A stretch of 6,158 bases of DNA from Muribaculaceae bacterium (GCA_016287065.1 JAEEVB010000142.1:1-6158), one strand, 5' to 3'. Numbered from the stretch's first letter, positions 1 to 6,158 are shown. Notes: a model not told the origin generated them from the letters alone. A program made the numbers and translations.

Positions 1-7
1 GTTATAG

Positions 8-84
8 AGTTATCAGTTTTCAGTTATCAGTTATCAGTTATCAGTTATCAGTTGTCAGTTGTCAATTTTCAATTTTCAGTTGAA
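8..84. repeat. 7-bp tandem repeat array (agttatc)
   Basis: Ten consecutive heptads run without a break from 8 to 77, and a degenerate eleventh follows (78-84). In order they are agttatc, agttttc, agttatc four times, agttgtc twice, and aattttc twice. The variants are grouped in pairs at one end, which suggests unit duplication after point mutation. The array lies outside any gene, downstream of the GH57 gene. A lone similar copy (tatcagttat) sits at 206-215. Function is unknown; such short heptads are typical of slippage-generated intergenic repeats. Confidence 0.9.
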
Positions 85-85
85 G

Positions 86-139
86 GTTCTAGATTTTCTA
101 GACACTCTAGATGTTCTAGCCGTTCTAGATGTTCTAGAT
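86..139. repeat. 9-bp tandem repeat array (gttctagat)
   Basis: Six exact-period 9-bp units run from 86 to 139: gttctagat, tttctagac, actctagat, gttctagcc, gttctagat, gttctagat. A partial seventh (gttc) follows at 141-144 after one extra base. All six keep the core tctag, so CTAG recurs every 9 bp, although CTAG is a scarce tetranucleotide in many bacterial genomes. The array starts two bases after the heptad array and ends 15-20 bp before the hairpin at 159. No coding potential is evident. Function is unknown. Confidence 0.88.
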
Positions 140-158
140 AGTTCAATCAAATAGTAAC

Positions 159-190
159 AATCAGGGCTGGCATCACCGCCAGCCCTGATT
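159..190 (-). terminator. Perfect 13-bp hairpin after the glucan cluster, probable terminator
   Basis: The arms 159-171 (aatcagggctggc) and 178-190 (gccagccctgatt) are perfectly complementary, with a 6-nt loop at 172-177. The hairpin begins about 72 bp past the GH57 stop codon. On the minus strand the run after the stem (gttactatttgattg) is only moderately U-rich, so the terminator call is weaker than for the one near 5204. On the plus strand the stem is followed by ggtttt, so it could act in both directions. It may also be a 3'-end stabilising stem. Confidence 0.65.
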
Positions 191-262
191 GGTTTTGAGA
201 TAAAATATCAGTTATTGGTTAACCCCCTCGATGCGAATGACCGAATTGGGTAAAAGTCGGTT
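191..262. other. Short 3' untranslated stretch downstream of the GH57 gene
   Basis: This stretch lies between the GH57 stop and the terminator-like hairpin. It contains an isolated copy of the heptad motif (206-215), an 8-bp palindrome ggttaacc (217-224) and a weak 5-bp inverted repeat (240-244 with 257-261). No gene or strong signal is seen. Confidence 0.5.
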
Positions 263-1813
263 TTAGGCTTTTTTCTTGGGAGCGGGTTTCTTAGTAGCGG
301 TTTTTTTTGCTGCAGGTTTCTTAGCAGCTGGTTTCTCAGAGGCCTTTGCCGCCGGTTTCTTGGGCTCTGCTTTCTTTGCCACAGGTTTCTTGGTGGCTGG
401 TTTCTTGGCGGGAGCCTTTTTGGTGGCGGGTTTCTTGGCTGGAGCCTTTTTGGGAGCAGGGGCCTCAACGGGCTTTTCGTCGTCGGGGTTGACGGGGAAG
501 TCGCCGGTGGTGTCCTTGACGATGTTGCGACGCATCATCTCTACCTCGCGGTTGAGCTGCTCGATTTCGTTCTCCTGATTGCGAATGGTGAGCAGGAGTG
601 AGTTGAGTTCCTCGTTCTCGATGTTCTCGGGGAACTGTTCACGCACACGAATCATGAAGTCGCTGAGCACATTCATATAGTTGGTGAAGGCAGCGTAGGG
701 CGACTCGTAGGGGCTGTAGTGCGAGTGCACTGAGCCGTCGCTGCTGTGTTTGGTGCTCATATAGAAGAAATGGTCGCTTGCCTGGAGGTAGTACCAGTCT
801 TGCTTGATGCGGCGGTCCTGGCAGAGGTGCACGCGTTCGGCAATGGAGTAGAGTTTCTTGACAGCTTCGGTCTGTAGTGTGTTGCCGAGCCAAGCGCTGG
901 TGTCGCGTGCCTCGTCGGCCCACGACATGGGGAATGGCACGGCAAGCTGGCTCACAGGTTTGAGCTTGGCGAGTACCTCGCTGGGTGTCCAGAACTCGAT
1001 GCCCTTCTTGGCAGCGAATCGTGGGAGCGCCTTCATGAAGTCGAAGATGCCACTCTCGCGCGGCTGAAGTTCGCCAAAGGTCTCATAGTTCATGAAGAGG
1101 TTGATGATTTGCTCATCGTCGGGGAGCTGTGCAATCCAGTCGATGTATTTGTCGGCAGTGAGGGGGTAGGATTCCCACTCATAGTTGCTGAAACGGAAGC
1201 TGATGTCGTCGCTCAACTTGGAGTTCTTGAGCATGAGCTTGAGTTTGGGCGCAAGTGCCGAAGCATAGATGTAGTTAGGCGACTTCCAGCCCAGGATGTG
1301 CTTGGCACCATCGGTGATGGCTCCCTTGAATCCCATGGATGCAACGAGTGCCGAGATGTCGTCGCTGTAGATGAGCTCGGTGTTGCGGAACACCTTGGGG
1401 TGCTGTCCAAAGAGCTGATAAATCTTCTTGTCGTGCTCCTTTACTTGCATAATGAACTCCTCGGGGTCTTCGAGCGAGGCGAGCGAGTGCGCATAGGTCT
1501 CGCTGAGGAACTCGACGCAGCCGGTGTCGGCCAGTTCCTTCATGGAGTCGATGAATTCGGGCACATAGATCTCGAGCTGCTCAAGCGCCGTGCCGCTGAT
1601 GGAGAAAGCTACCTTGAACTTGTTGCCATACTGCTTGATCATGTCGAGCAGCATCTCGTTGGCGGGCAGGTAGGAGCGCTGTGCTATGCGGGTGATGATT
1701 TCGTCGTTGGCAAAGTCATCGTAGTAGTAGTGGTCGTTACCAATGTCGAAGAATCGGTAGTTCTTGAGGCGGAACGGCTGGTGTATTTGAAAATAGAAAC
1801 AAATGGCTTTCAT
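263..1813 (-). CDS. GH57 alpha-amylase-type protein with Lys/Ala/Pro-rich C-terminal tail
   Basis: This is a 516-residue protein with no signal peptide, so it is presumably cytoplasmic. Residues 1-385 or so match the GH57 alpha-amylase group in all five conserved regions: QIHQP (9-13); GCVEFLSE (98-105); FRNTELIY with the nucleophile candidate E146 (codon 1376-1378); the NYETFGE region (242-248); and SWADEARDTSAWLGN (297-311). GH57 alpha-amylases cut alpha-1,4-glucan with retention, using Glu and Asp. The Asp position here reads Asn (N242, codon 1088-1090), so hydrolytic activity is doubtful and 'alpha-amylase-like' is the safer label. Residues about 397-432 look like a coiled coil (for example IEQLNREVEMM). 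From about 446 to the end the protein is a Lys/Ala/Pro tail, with 25 Lys in the last 62 residues. The start is chosen because MKAICFYFQIHQP puts region 1 at the usual distance. No Shine-Dalgarno sequence is seen. It is the last gene of the cluster, 51 bp after the glycosyltransferase. Confidence 0.93.
   Translation of the reverse strand: MKAICFYFQIHQPFRLKNYRFFDIGNDHYYYDDFANDEIITRIAQRSYLPANEMLLDMIKQYGNKFKVAFSISGTALEQLEIYVPEFIDSMKELADTGCVEFLSETYAHSLASLEDPEEFIMQVKEHDKKIYQLFGQHPKVFRNTELIYSDDISALVASMGFKGAITDGAKHILGWKSPNYIYASALAPKLKLMLKNSKLSDDISFRFSNYEWESYPLTADKYIDWIAQLPDDEQIINLFMNYETFGELQPRESGIFDFMKALPRFAAKKGIEFWTPSEVLAKLKPVSQLAVPFPMSWADEARDTSAWLGNTLQTEAVKKLYSIAERVHLCQDRRIKQDWYYLQASDHFFYMSTKHSSDGSVHSHYSPYESPYAAFTNYMNVLSDFMIRVREQFPENIENEELNSLLLTIRNQENEIEQLNREVEMMRRNIVKDTTGDFPVNPDDEKPVEAPAPKKAPAKKPATKKAPAKKPATKKPVAKKAEPKKPAAKASEKPAAKKPAAKKTATKKPAPKKKA
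391..450 (-). repeat. 30-bp direct duplication inside the GH57 tail
   Basis: The stretches 391-420 and 421-450 are adjacent 30-bp copies differing at 2 positions. On the minus strand they encode two identical decapeptides KKAPAKKPAT (residues 455-464 and 465-474). The copies are recent enough to be almost identical at the DNA level, suggesting that the basic tail grew by in-frame tandem duplication. Confidence 0.85.
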
Positions 1814-1864
1814 TGTCGTATATCTTTAGTGAGTTATTATTCTGATAAAAAAGTGTAGTGCTAT

Positions 1865-3124
1865 TTAGCCGATGAGACTGTGATAGATGTCGATGACCTT
1901 GGCGCCGGCTTTCTTCCACACAATCTGGTTGACCTCTTCGAGTCCCTGCTCCTGCAGTTGCTTGAACATGGCTGGATACTTGATGATTGAGTAGATGGCG
2001 TCGGCGATGGCGTTGGTGTCCCAGTAGTCGACCTTGATGACATTCTCGAGAATCTCGGCGCAGCCCGACTGCTTGGAGATAATGGAAGGCACGCCCATCT
2101 GCATGGCTTCGAGCGGCGAAATTCCGAATGGCTCGCTCACCGAGGGCATGATGTAGACATCGCTTGCCTTGAGCATCTCGTAGACCTGCTTGCCCTTGAG
2201 GAAGCCGGTGAAATGGAATCGGTCGCTGATGCCGCGGCGTGCCACGAGGCGAATCATCTTCTCCATCATGTCGCCGCTACCAGCCATGACAAACTGCACA
2301 TTATGCACCTTGCTGAGCACTTGGGCAGCAGCCTCGACGAAGTACTCGGGCCCCTTTTGCATGGTGATGCGTCCCAGGAAGGTGACCACCTTGCTCGTCT
2401 TGCCCGGAGGCGCCTGCAGGTTAAGCAACTCCTCGTTGAGCGGTTCCACTGCATTGTGCACGGTTGTGACCTTGTAGGCAGGGATACCATACTTGTCGAT
2501 GACCGTTTGCCGCGTGAGGTTGCTCACGGTGATGATGTGGTCGGCGTGCATCATGCCATCGCGCTCGATGTTGAACACGGTGGGGTTGACATTGCCGCGG
2601 CTGCGGTCGAAGTCGGTGGCATGCACATGAATGACGAGCGGCTTGCCGGTGACCTGCTTAGCGTGGATGCCAGCAGGGTAGGTGAGCCAGTCGTGCGAGT
2701 GAATAATGTCGCAGTTCACGGTGCGTGCGATGACGCCTGCCACGATGGAGTAGTTGTTGATTTCCTCGAGTAGGTTTTCGGGGTATCGTCCAGAGAACTC
2801 GATGCATCCCAGGTCGTTGGTGTGCATGTAGTTGAAGTCGCTGTAGATGTGGTCGCGCAGGTCGTAGTAGGTCTGCGGATTCATCACATTGCCGATGCGG
2901 CTTTCGACATAGTCCCAGTTGACATCGCGCCAAGCCACAGGGGTGCAGTTGGCGCCAATGATTTTAGCGAAGTCCTTGGGTTCGTCGCCCCAGGGCTTAG
3001 GAATGACAAAGGTGATGTCCATGTCGCCATTCTGGGCCATTCCCTTTGTGAGACCGTAACTTGCCGTTCCGAGTCCGCCAAGAATGTGAGGAGGAAACTC
3101 CCATCCAAACATTAATGCTTTCAT
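1865..3124 (-). CDS. GT4-type glycosyltransferase, glycogen-synthase-like
   Basis: This is a 419-residue, GT-B fold retaining glycosyltransferase that most likely adds glucose from a nucleotide sugar to an alpha-1,4-glucan. The N-terminal half has FGWEFPPHILGGLGT (6-20), equivalent to the glycine-rich donor loop of glycogen synthases. It also has HSHDW (142-146) and HVHATDFDRSRG (166-177). The C-terminal half has the phosphate-binding FLGRITMQKG (249-258) and the E-x7-E motif from E331 to E339 (SEPFGISPLEA). All key positions are intact. It is shorter than E. coli-type GlgA (about 480 residues) and closer to the GT4/archaeal-like glycogen synthases. There is no signal peptide or membrane segment. 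The start gives the canonical MKALMFGWEFPP N-terminus, and no Shine-Dalgarno sequence is present. It lies 42 bp after the debranching gene and 51 bp before the GH57 gene, so co-transcription is likely. The donor (ADP- or UDP-glucose) cannot be read from sequence. Confidence 0.92.
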   Translation of the reverse strand: MKALMFGWEFPPHILGGLGTASYGLTKGMAQNGDMDITFVIPKPWGDEPKDFAKIIGANCTPVAWRDVNWDYVESRIGNVMNPQTYYDLRDHIYSDFNYMHTNDLGCIEFSGRYPENLLEEINNYSIVAGVIARTVNCDIIHSHDWLTYPAGIHAKQVTGKPLVIHVHATDFDRSRGNVNPTVFNIERDGMMHADHIITVSNLTRQTVIDKYGIPAYKVTTVHNAVEPLNEELLNLQAPPGKTSKVVTFLGRITMQKGPEYFVEAAAQVLSKVHNVQFVMAGSGDMMEKMIRLVARRGISDRFHFTGFLKGKQVYEMLKASDVYIMPSVSEPFGISPLEAMQMGVPSIISKQSGCAEILENVIKVDYWDTNAIADAIYSIIKYPAMFKQLQEQGLEEVNQIVWKKAGAKVIDIYHSLIG

Positions 3125-3166
3125 ATCTAAGAGTATATAGTTGACTATTAAAAGGTTTCAGTTAAG

Positions 3167-5113
3167 TTAAGTGTCGAGGTTCTTGAGCAGGCGGAGCACT
3201 CTCAAGATGCCGCCTACATTGGCAGCGAAACTCACGGCACCACGGCCAATGAATGGCGGGTTGCCGTCGTAGAGCTCTGAGAGGGTGCCAATGCCGCCTT
3301 GGGTCATCTCGTCCTCGAATCCAATCATCATGCGCTCGACAAATGAGAGTCCACCGATGCCGAACACCTTGAAATAGGCATGGCAGTAGAATCCCATGAG
3401 CCATGGGCGCGCCGAGCCGTTGTAGTAGGCCTGCTGGCGTTCGTCGGGGTTGCCAAGGTACCAAGGCTTGTAGCCCCAGCTCTTGGGACTGAGTGTGCGC
3501 AGTCCTTTGGGTGTGAGCAGCTCACGGGTGACCACATCGAGCACGCGCTTGCGCTGACGGCGGTCGAGAGGCGAGTAGTCCATGCCAGCGGCAATGACCA
3601 TGTTGGGCCTGACGCTGAGGTCGGTATAAGTGCCGTTGACATAGTCGTAGAGATATCCGTAGTCGCTCAGGAAAGTTTCGATGAAAGCAGCCTCGGCTTT
3701 CTCGGCAATCTTGTTCCATTGTGCCACATCTTTAGCGGCTTTCTTGTCGTTCTCATAGAGTTCGGCAAGGAACTTGAGTGCATTGTACCACAAAGCGTTG
3801 AATTCGACAAGGAAGCCTGTGCGAGGAATCATGGGCGACCCGTCGGGGTGGGTGGAGTTCATCCACGACATGGGCTTTTTGGTGCCATCGGTGCTCACCA
3901 GTCCGTTGCTCTCTACTTTGAGGTTGGGGTGGCGACCGTCGATGATGAAGTTGAGCAGGTTGCGCATGAGTTTGCCATAGCGTTCACGGGCATTGTCGTT
4001 GCTGGTGTCCTTGGAGTAGCGCTGAATGGCCCAGATGGCCCACAGCGGCACATCGGGCAGGTCAAGCCCCTTGAGGTGCTTGTCGAGCTTGCCCGATTCC
4101 ATCCACACATCAAAGGCTAGTGCAGCGGTGTCCATGATGCGCTCGAAGTCGGGCCTGTGATGGTTTGACAGGGTGCATCCGGGCAGTGCCATGAACTCGT
4201 CGCGGGCGCGAATCTTGAACCAGGGATAACCGGCCAGGATGTAGTGCCCGTCGGCATTGGTGATATAGAATTGCTTGGCACTGTTTTTGAGGCAGTTATA
4301 GAAACTGGTGCGCGGAGTTCGCAGTTTGATTTCCTCCTCGTGCATGTCGGCCAGCTTGGATGTGTCGACTTCGCTGATGCCCGCCGAGAAGATGATGGTC
4401 TCGCCCTTCTTGATGTCGACCTCAAAGTAGCCAGGCACATAGAGGTCCTCGGTGTAGGGGATGCCACGTTCCTGATCCTTGATGTACTCGATGCCCTTGT
4501 ACCAGTGCGGGTCGAAGACAAAGGTGGGTTTCTTGCTCATTTGCATGTAGAGAGTGGGATAACCTTCGTACATGCAAGTGGCGATGCCGTTTTTCACCTC
4601 GTGGTAGTCGCGACTTGCCACATTGTTCTCCACGCACAGGTCGTTGGCGTTGCGGAAGGCGAGGAACGGGCGGAACTGGAGTGTGGTCTTGGAGTGTGCA
4701 TCGACCAGGGTGTAGCTGATGAGGATGCGGTTCTCATTGGTGATGAAAATCTTCTGTCGCTTGAGGATGACGCCGCCCACGCGGAAGGTGTGGGTTGGTA
4801 GGCGTTCACAGTCGTACTCGCGTATGTACTTGTGCCCGTTGGGGCTGAATACATTGCCCTGATACTTGTGGATACCCAGGTTGAAGGGAGCATCGTGCTG
4901 GATGACGGTTTCATCGAGCGTTGAGAGCAGCACATGGCTGTTATCATCGAGTTCAGGGATGGGAATGACGAGCAGACCATGCTGCTTGCGTGTGTTGCAA
5001 CCTACAATGGTGGTACAGTTGTAGGCACCTGACTGATTTGTGCGAAGCATTTCCTTAGGAAGCGACTGCTCCAGATTAATCATCAGATTTTTATCGAATT
5101 TCAGATAACTCAT
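3167..5113 (-). CDS. Amylo-alpha-1,6-glucosidase (glycogen debranching enzyme, GH133-like)
   Basis: This 648-residue cytoplasmic protein has the two-part bacterial debranching layout. A GDE_N domain spans about 15-245, with the signature SGAYNCTTIVGCNTRKQHGL (28-47). A GDE_C (alpha/alpha)6-barrel spans about 275-640. Barrel motifs visible are ILAGYPWFKIRARDEFMALP (292-311), VEFNALWYNAL (436-446), RPNMVIAAGMDYSPL (502-516), LTPKGLRTLSP (533-543), YNGSARPWLMG (564-574) and TLSELYDGNPP (610-620). The family releases glucose from alpha-1,6 branch stubs of glycogen by inversion. E613 of SELYDG (codon 3275-3277) fits the catalytic base. The usual WMD, which I believe holds the general acid, reads WMN here (N419, codon 3857-3859), so activity should not be assumed. 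Length is normal. The start yields MSYLKFDKNL, a typical N-terminus. It is the first gene of the cluster, separated from the upstream kinase by a terminator and its own leader. Confidence 0.93.
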   Translation of the reverse strand: MSYLKFDKNLMINLEQSLPKEMLRTNQSGAYNCTTIVGCNTRKQHGLLVIPIPELDDNSHVLLSTLDETVIQHDAPFNLGIHKYQGNVFSPNGHKYIREYDCERLPTHTFRVGGVILKRQKIFITNENRILISYTLVDAHSKTTLQFRPFLAFRNANDLCVENNVASRDYHEVKNGIATCMYEGYPTLYMQMSKKPTFVFDPHWYKGIEYIKDQERGIPYTEDLYVPGYFEVDIKKGETIIFSAGISEVDTSKLADMHEEEIKLRTPRTSFYNCLKNSAKQFYITNADGHYILAGYPWFKIRARDEFMALPGCTLSNHHRPDFERIMDTAALAFDVWMESGKLDKHLKGLDLPDVPLWAIWAIQRYSKDTSNDNARERYGKLMRNLLNFIIDGRHPNLKVESNGLVSTDGTKKPMSWMNSTHPDGSPMIPRTGFLVEFNALWYNALKFLAELYENDKKAAKDVAQWNKIAEKAEAAFIETFLSDYGYLYDYVNGTYTDLSVRPNMVIAAGMDYSPLDRRQRKRVLDVVTRELLTPKGLRTLSPKSWGYKPWYLGNPDERQQAYYNGSARPWLMGFYCHAYFKVFGIGGLSFVERMMIGFEDEMTQGGIGTLSELYDGNPPFIGRGAVSFAANVGGILRVLRLLKNLDT

Positions 5114-5133
5114 TGCAGATAATGAATAAGAGT

Positions 5134-5171
5134 TAGGTTATGCTAGTATTATTATAGTTATTATTAACCTA
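5134..5171 (-). promoter_or_regulatory. Inverted repeat in the AT-rich leader of the debranching gene, possible operator/promoter region
   Basis: The arms taggtta (5134-5140) and taaccta (5165-5171) are exact inverted copies, separated by 24 AT-rich bases. Their centres are 31 bp apart, about three helical turns. They lie 20-58 bp before the start codon of the debranching enzyme, in the only interval where the three-gene cluster can start its own transcript. The spacer on the minus strand contains tataat. I could not find a convincing Bacteroidetes -33/-7 (TTTG / TAnnTTTG) pair, so no precise promoter is called. It could be a regulator site or coincidence. Confidence 0.3.
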
Positions 5172-5202
5172 CGAATTTACTGCAAAATCTTATAAAAAGC
5201 AA

Positions 5203-5240
5203 GAAAAAAGCCACATTTTATATTTAATGTGGCTAAAAAA
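5203..5240 (-). terminator. Intrinsic terminator of the lipid kinase gene
   Basis: Arms 5209-5217 (agccacatt) and 5226-5234 (aatgtggct) form a perfect 9-bp stem with an 8-nt loop. On the minus strand the stem is followed directly by a T run (complement of 5204-5208) and then another T run about ten bases on. It starts about 45 bp after the kinase stop codon. This is a textbook rho-independent terminator, and it separates the kinase from the glucan gene cluster. Confidence 0.88.
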
Positions 5241-5277
5241 GTGGAAATGATAAGTCGAAAAGGGCTTGTTGCGGGTG

Positions 5278-6158
5278 TTATGGGCGGTTGTTCTCGCCTT
5301 TCTCGCCCACAAAGATGCGAATGCCTCCCTCGTGACAGCGAATGTCGAGGTCGTTGGGCATGTTGATGGGATCGCCATCGATGTGCATGGGTCCGGCAGT
5401 CTCGCGGTGCATCTTGATGTGCTTGGCACGGTAGATGCGCACATGATGGTTCTTGTCGATATTGCCCATGAACAGGCGCAGTCCCATAACGGGGACCGAG
5501 TAGAAGCGGAAGGGGGAGATGACGGTGATGTCGAGCATGCCGTCTTGCATGCCGGCATGTGGAGCGATGAAGGAGTTGTTGCCATATTGTGCGGCGTTGC
5601 AACACGCCACGACAAAGGCTTTCTCCTTGACAATCTTGCCGTCGAGGTCGAGCTCGATGTTGTCGCCGCCGTAGCTGATGTACTGCGAGAGCGCCTCCTT
5701 GACATAGGTTACAAAACCACGCTTGCCGGCACAAGCGAACTTGTAGGCCACCTGCGCATCGAAACCGCAGCCGCAGGTGCACACGAAGGGCATGCCGTTG
5801 AGCGTGCCGTAGTCGAACTCCTTGACGCGGTCTTCGTTGATGAGTTCGAGCGCTTTGCTGATCTTGAGAGGGAGGTTCAGGTGTCGTGCCAGTCCGTTGC
5901 CCGAGCCGCAGGGCACCACGGCCATGGCTACGGGCGAATTGATGAGGGCTGTTGCCACACCGTTGACGGTTCCGTCGCCGCCAATGGCGATTGCGCCGTC
6001 GTAACCTTTCTCAACGGCCTCCTGGCCAAATCGCTTGGCGTCGCCAAATTTCTCGACCCAGCGCAAATCGACCTGAAAACGGGTCTTGTCGATGATTTTA
6101 TCAATGAGTTCGGGTACTCCGGCCTTGTTGTCGGTGCCCGACTTGGGGTTTATGATAG
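5278..6158 (-). CDS. Diacylglycerol/lipid kinase family protein (YegS/LCB5/DagK-like), 5' end cut by window
   Basis: About 293 codons are visible, and the reading frame is still open at the window edge. The family transfers phosphate from ATP to a lipid such as diacylglycerol at the inner face of the membrane. The N-terminal catalytic domain shows INPKSGT (starting at 6153), the ATP-site loop GGDGTVNGV (GGDGT at 5968-5982) and VVPCGSGNGLARHLNLP (near 5865-5916). The substrate-side domain has CGCGFDAQVAYKFA and, near the end, MHIDGDP. A TTG at 6064-6066 would give a 262-residue protein, but that would cut off the INPKSGT motif, which reads through in frame. The true start therefore lies just outside the window, probably only a few codons away. 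No membrane segment is seen. Lipid substrate cannot be told from sequence: phospholipid recycling and sphingoid-base phosphorylation are both possible in Bacteroidales. It has its own terminator, so it is probably not part of the glucan operon. Confidence 0.9.
   Translation of the reverse strand, partial: IINPKSGTDNKAGVPELIDKIIDKTRFQVDLRWVEKFGDAKRFGQEAVEKGYDGAIAIGGDGTVNGVATALINSPVAMAVVPCGSGNGLARHLNLPLKISKALELINEDRVKEFDYGTLNGMPFVCTCGCGFDAQVAYKFACAGKRGFVTYVKEALSQYISYGGDNIELDLDGKIVKEKAFVVACCNAAQYGNNSFIAPHAGMQDGMLDITVISPFRFYSVPVMGLRLFMGNIDKNHHVRIYRAKHIKMHRETAGPMHIDGDPINMPNDLDIRCHEGGIRIFVGEKGENNRP

Noticed and set aside
8..139. CRISPR-like array
   Set aside because: Units are 7 and 9 bp with no spacers and no cas genes nearby; these are simple tandem repeats.
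240..261. Possible hairpin accga/tcggt right after the GH57 stop
   Set aside because: Only 5 bp with a 12-nt loop; the 13-bp stem at 159-190 is a far better candidate for the transcript end.
276..578. Plus-strand hydrophobic open frame of 100 codons rich in Gly/Phe/Leu/Ala
   Set aside because: It is the exact antisense of the Lys/Ala/Pro tail of the GH57 protein; its membrane-like look comes from the complement of AAG/GCC/CCA codons.
1109..1858. Plus-strand open frame of 249 codons
   Set aside because: Antisense to the GH57 gene, which has all family motifs. The frame is open because codons reading as stops in antisense (TTA, CTA, TCA) are rare in the real gene.
3137..3148. Small palindrome atagttgactat between the debranching and glycosyltransferase genes
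   Set aside because: Five-bp arms with a 2-base centre are too short for a stable hairpin and have no T run; not called as a terminator or operator.
3380..4120. Plus-strand open frame of 246 codons, with similar ones at 2213-2773 and 4244-4801
   Set aside because: These lie opposite well-supported genes, show no recognisable domain and have the same antisense-of-codon-bias origin.
5278..6066. Kinase starting at the TTG at 6064-6066
   Set aside because: The frame continues upstream to the window edge and encodes the conserved INPKSGT motif, so the TTG is internal and the gene is truncated by the window.

Overview
The window reads as a chromosomal segment of a Bacteroidales bacterium, probably Prevotellaceae- or Muribaculaceae-like (family placement is a guess). 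The protein families support this: a GDE_N/GDE_C debranching enzyme with the SARPWLMG-type C-terminus, a GT4 glycogen-synthase-like protein, a GH57 alpha-amylase-type protein and a YegS/LCB5 lipid kinase. So do the A/T-rich leaders without Shine-Dalgarno sequences and the all-TAA stops. No phage, transposon, CRISPR or RNA gene is visible.

All four genes lie on the minus strand, so the window reads right to left in gene order. At the right edge (5278-6158) is a lipid/diacylglycerol kinase whose first few codons fall outside the window. It ends in a clear intrinsic terminator (about 5203-5240). An AT-rich leader with a 7-bp inverted repeat (5134-5171) follows. Then comes a compact three-gene cluster: amylo-alpha-1,6-glucosidase (3167-5113), glycosyltransferase (1865-3124) and GH57 protein (263-1813), with gaps of 42 and 51 bp and no terminator between them. 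A 13-bp perfect hairpin (159-190) probably ends this transcript. The leftmost 144 bp hold two adjacent tandem arrays: a 7-bp unit (8-77) and a 9-bp CTAG-containing unit (86-139).

The three-gene cluster looks like an intracellular alpha-glucan (glycogen) unit: one enzyme to extend chains, one to remove alpha-1,6 branches, and one GH57 protein of the alpha-amylase type. No glgC, glgB or glgP is seen, so precursor supply and branching must be encoded elsewhere.

The points most worth a second look are two substitutions and a tail. The GH57 protein has Asn (N242) where active family members have the catalytic Asp of the DYETFGE motif. The debranching enzyme has WMN where related enzymes usually have WMD. 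The GH57 protein also carries a predicted coiled coil and a histone-H1-like Lys/Ala/Pro tail of about 70 residues. Together these raise the possibility that the cluster's hydrolase-like proteins partly bind or organise glucan instead of, or as well as, cutting it. That is inference, and the substitutions may be normal for the Bacteroidetes branch of each family.
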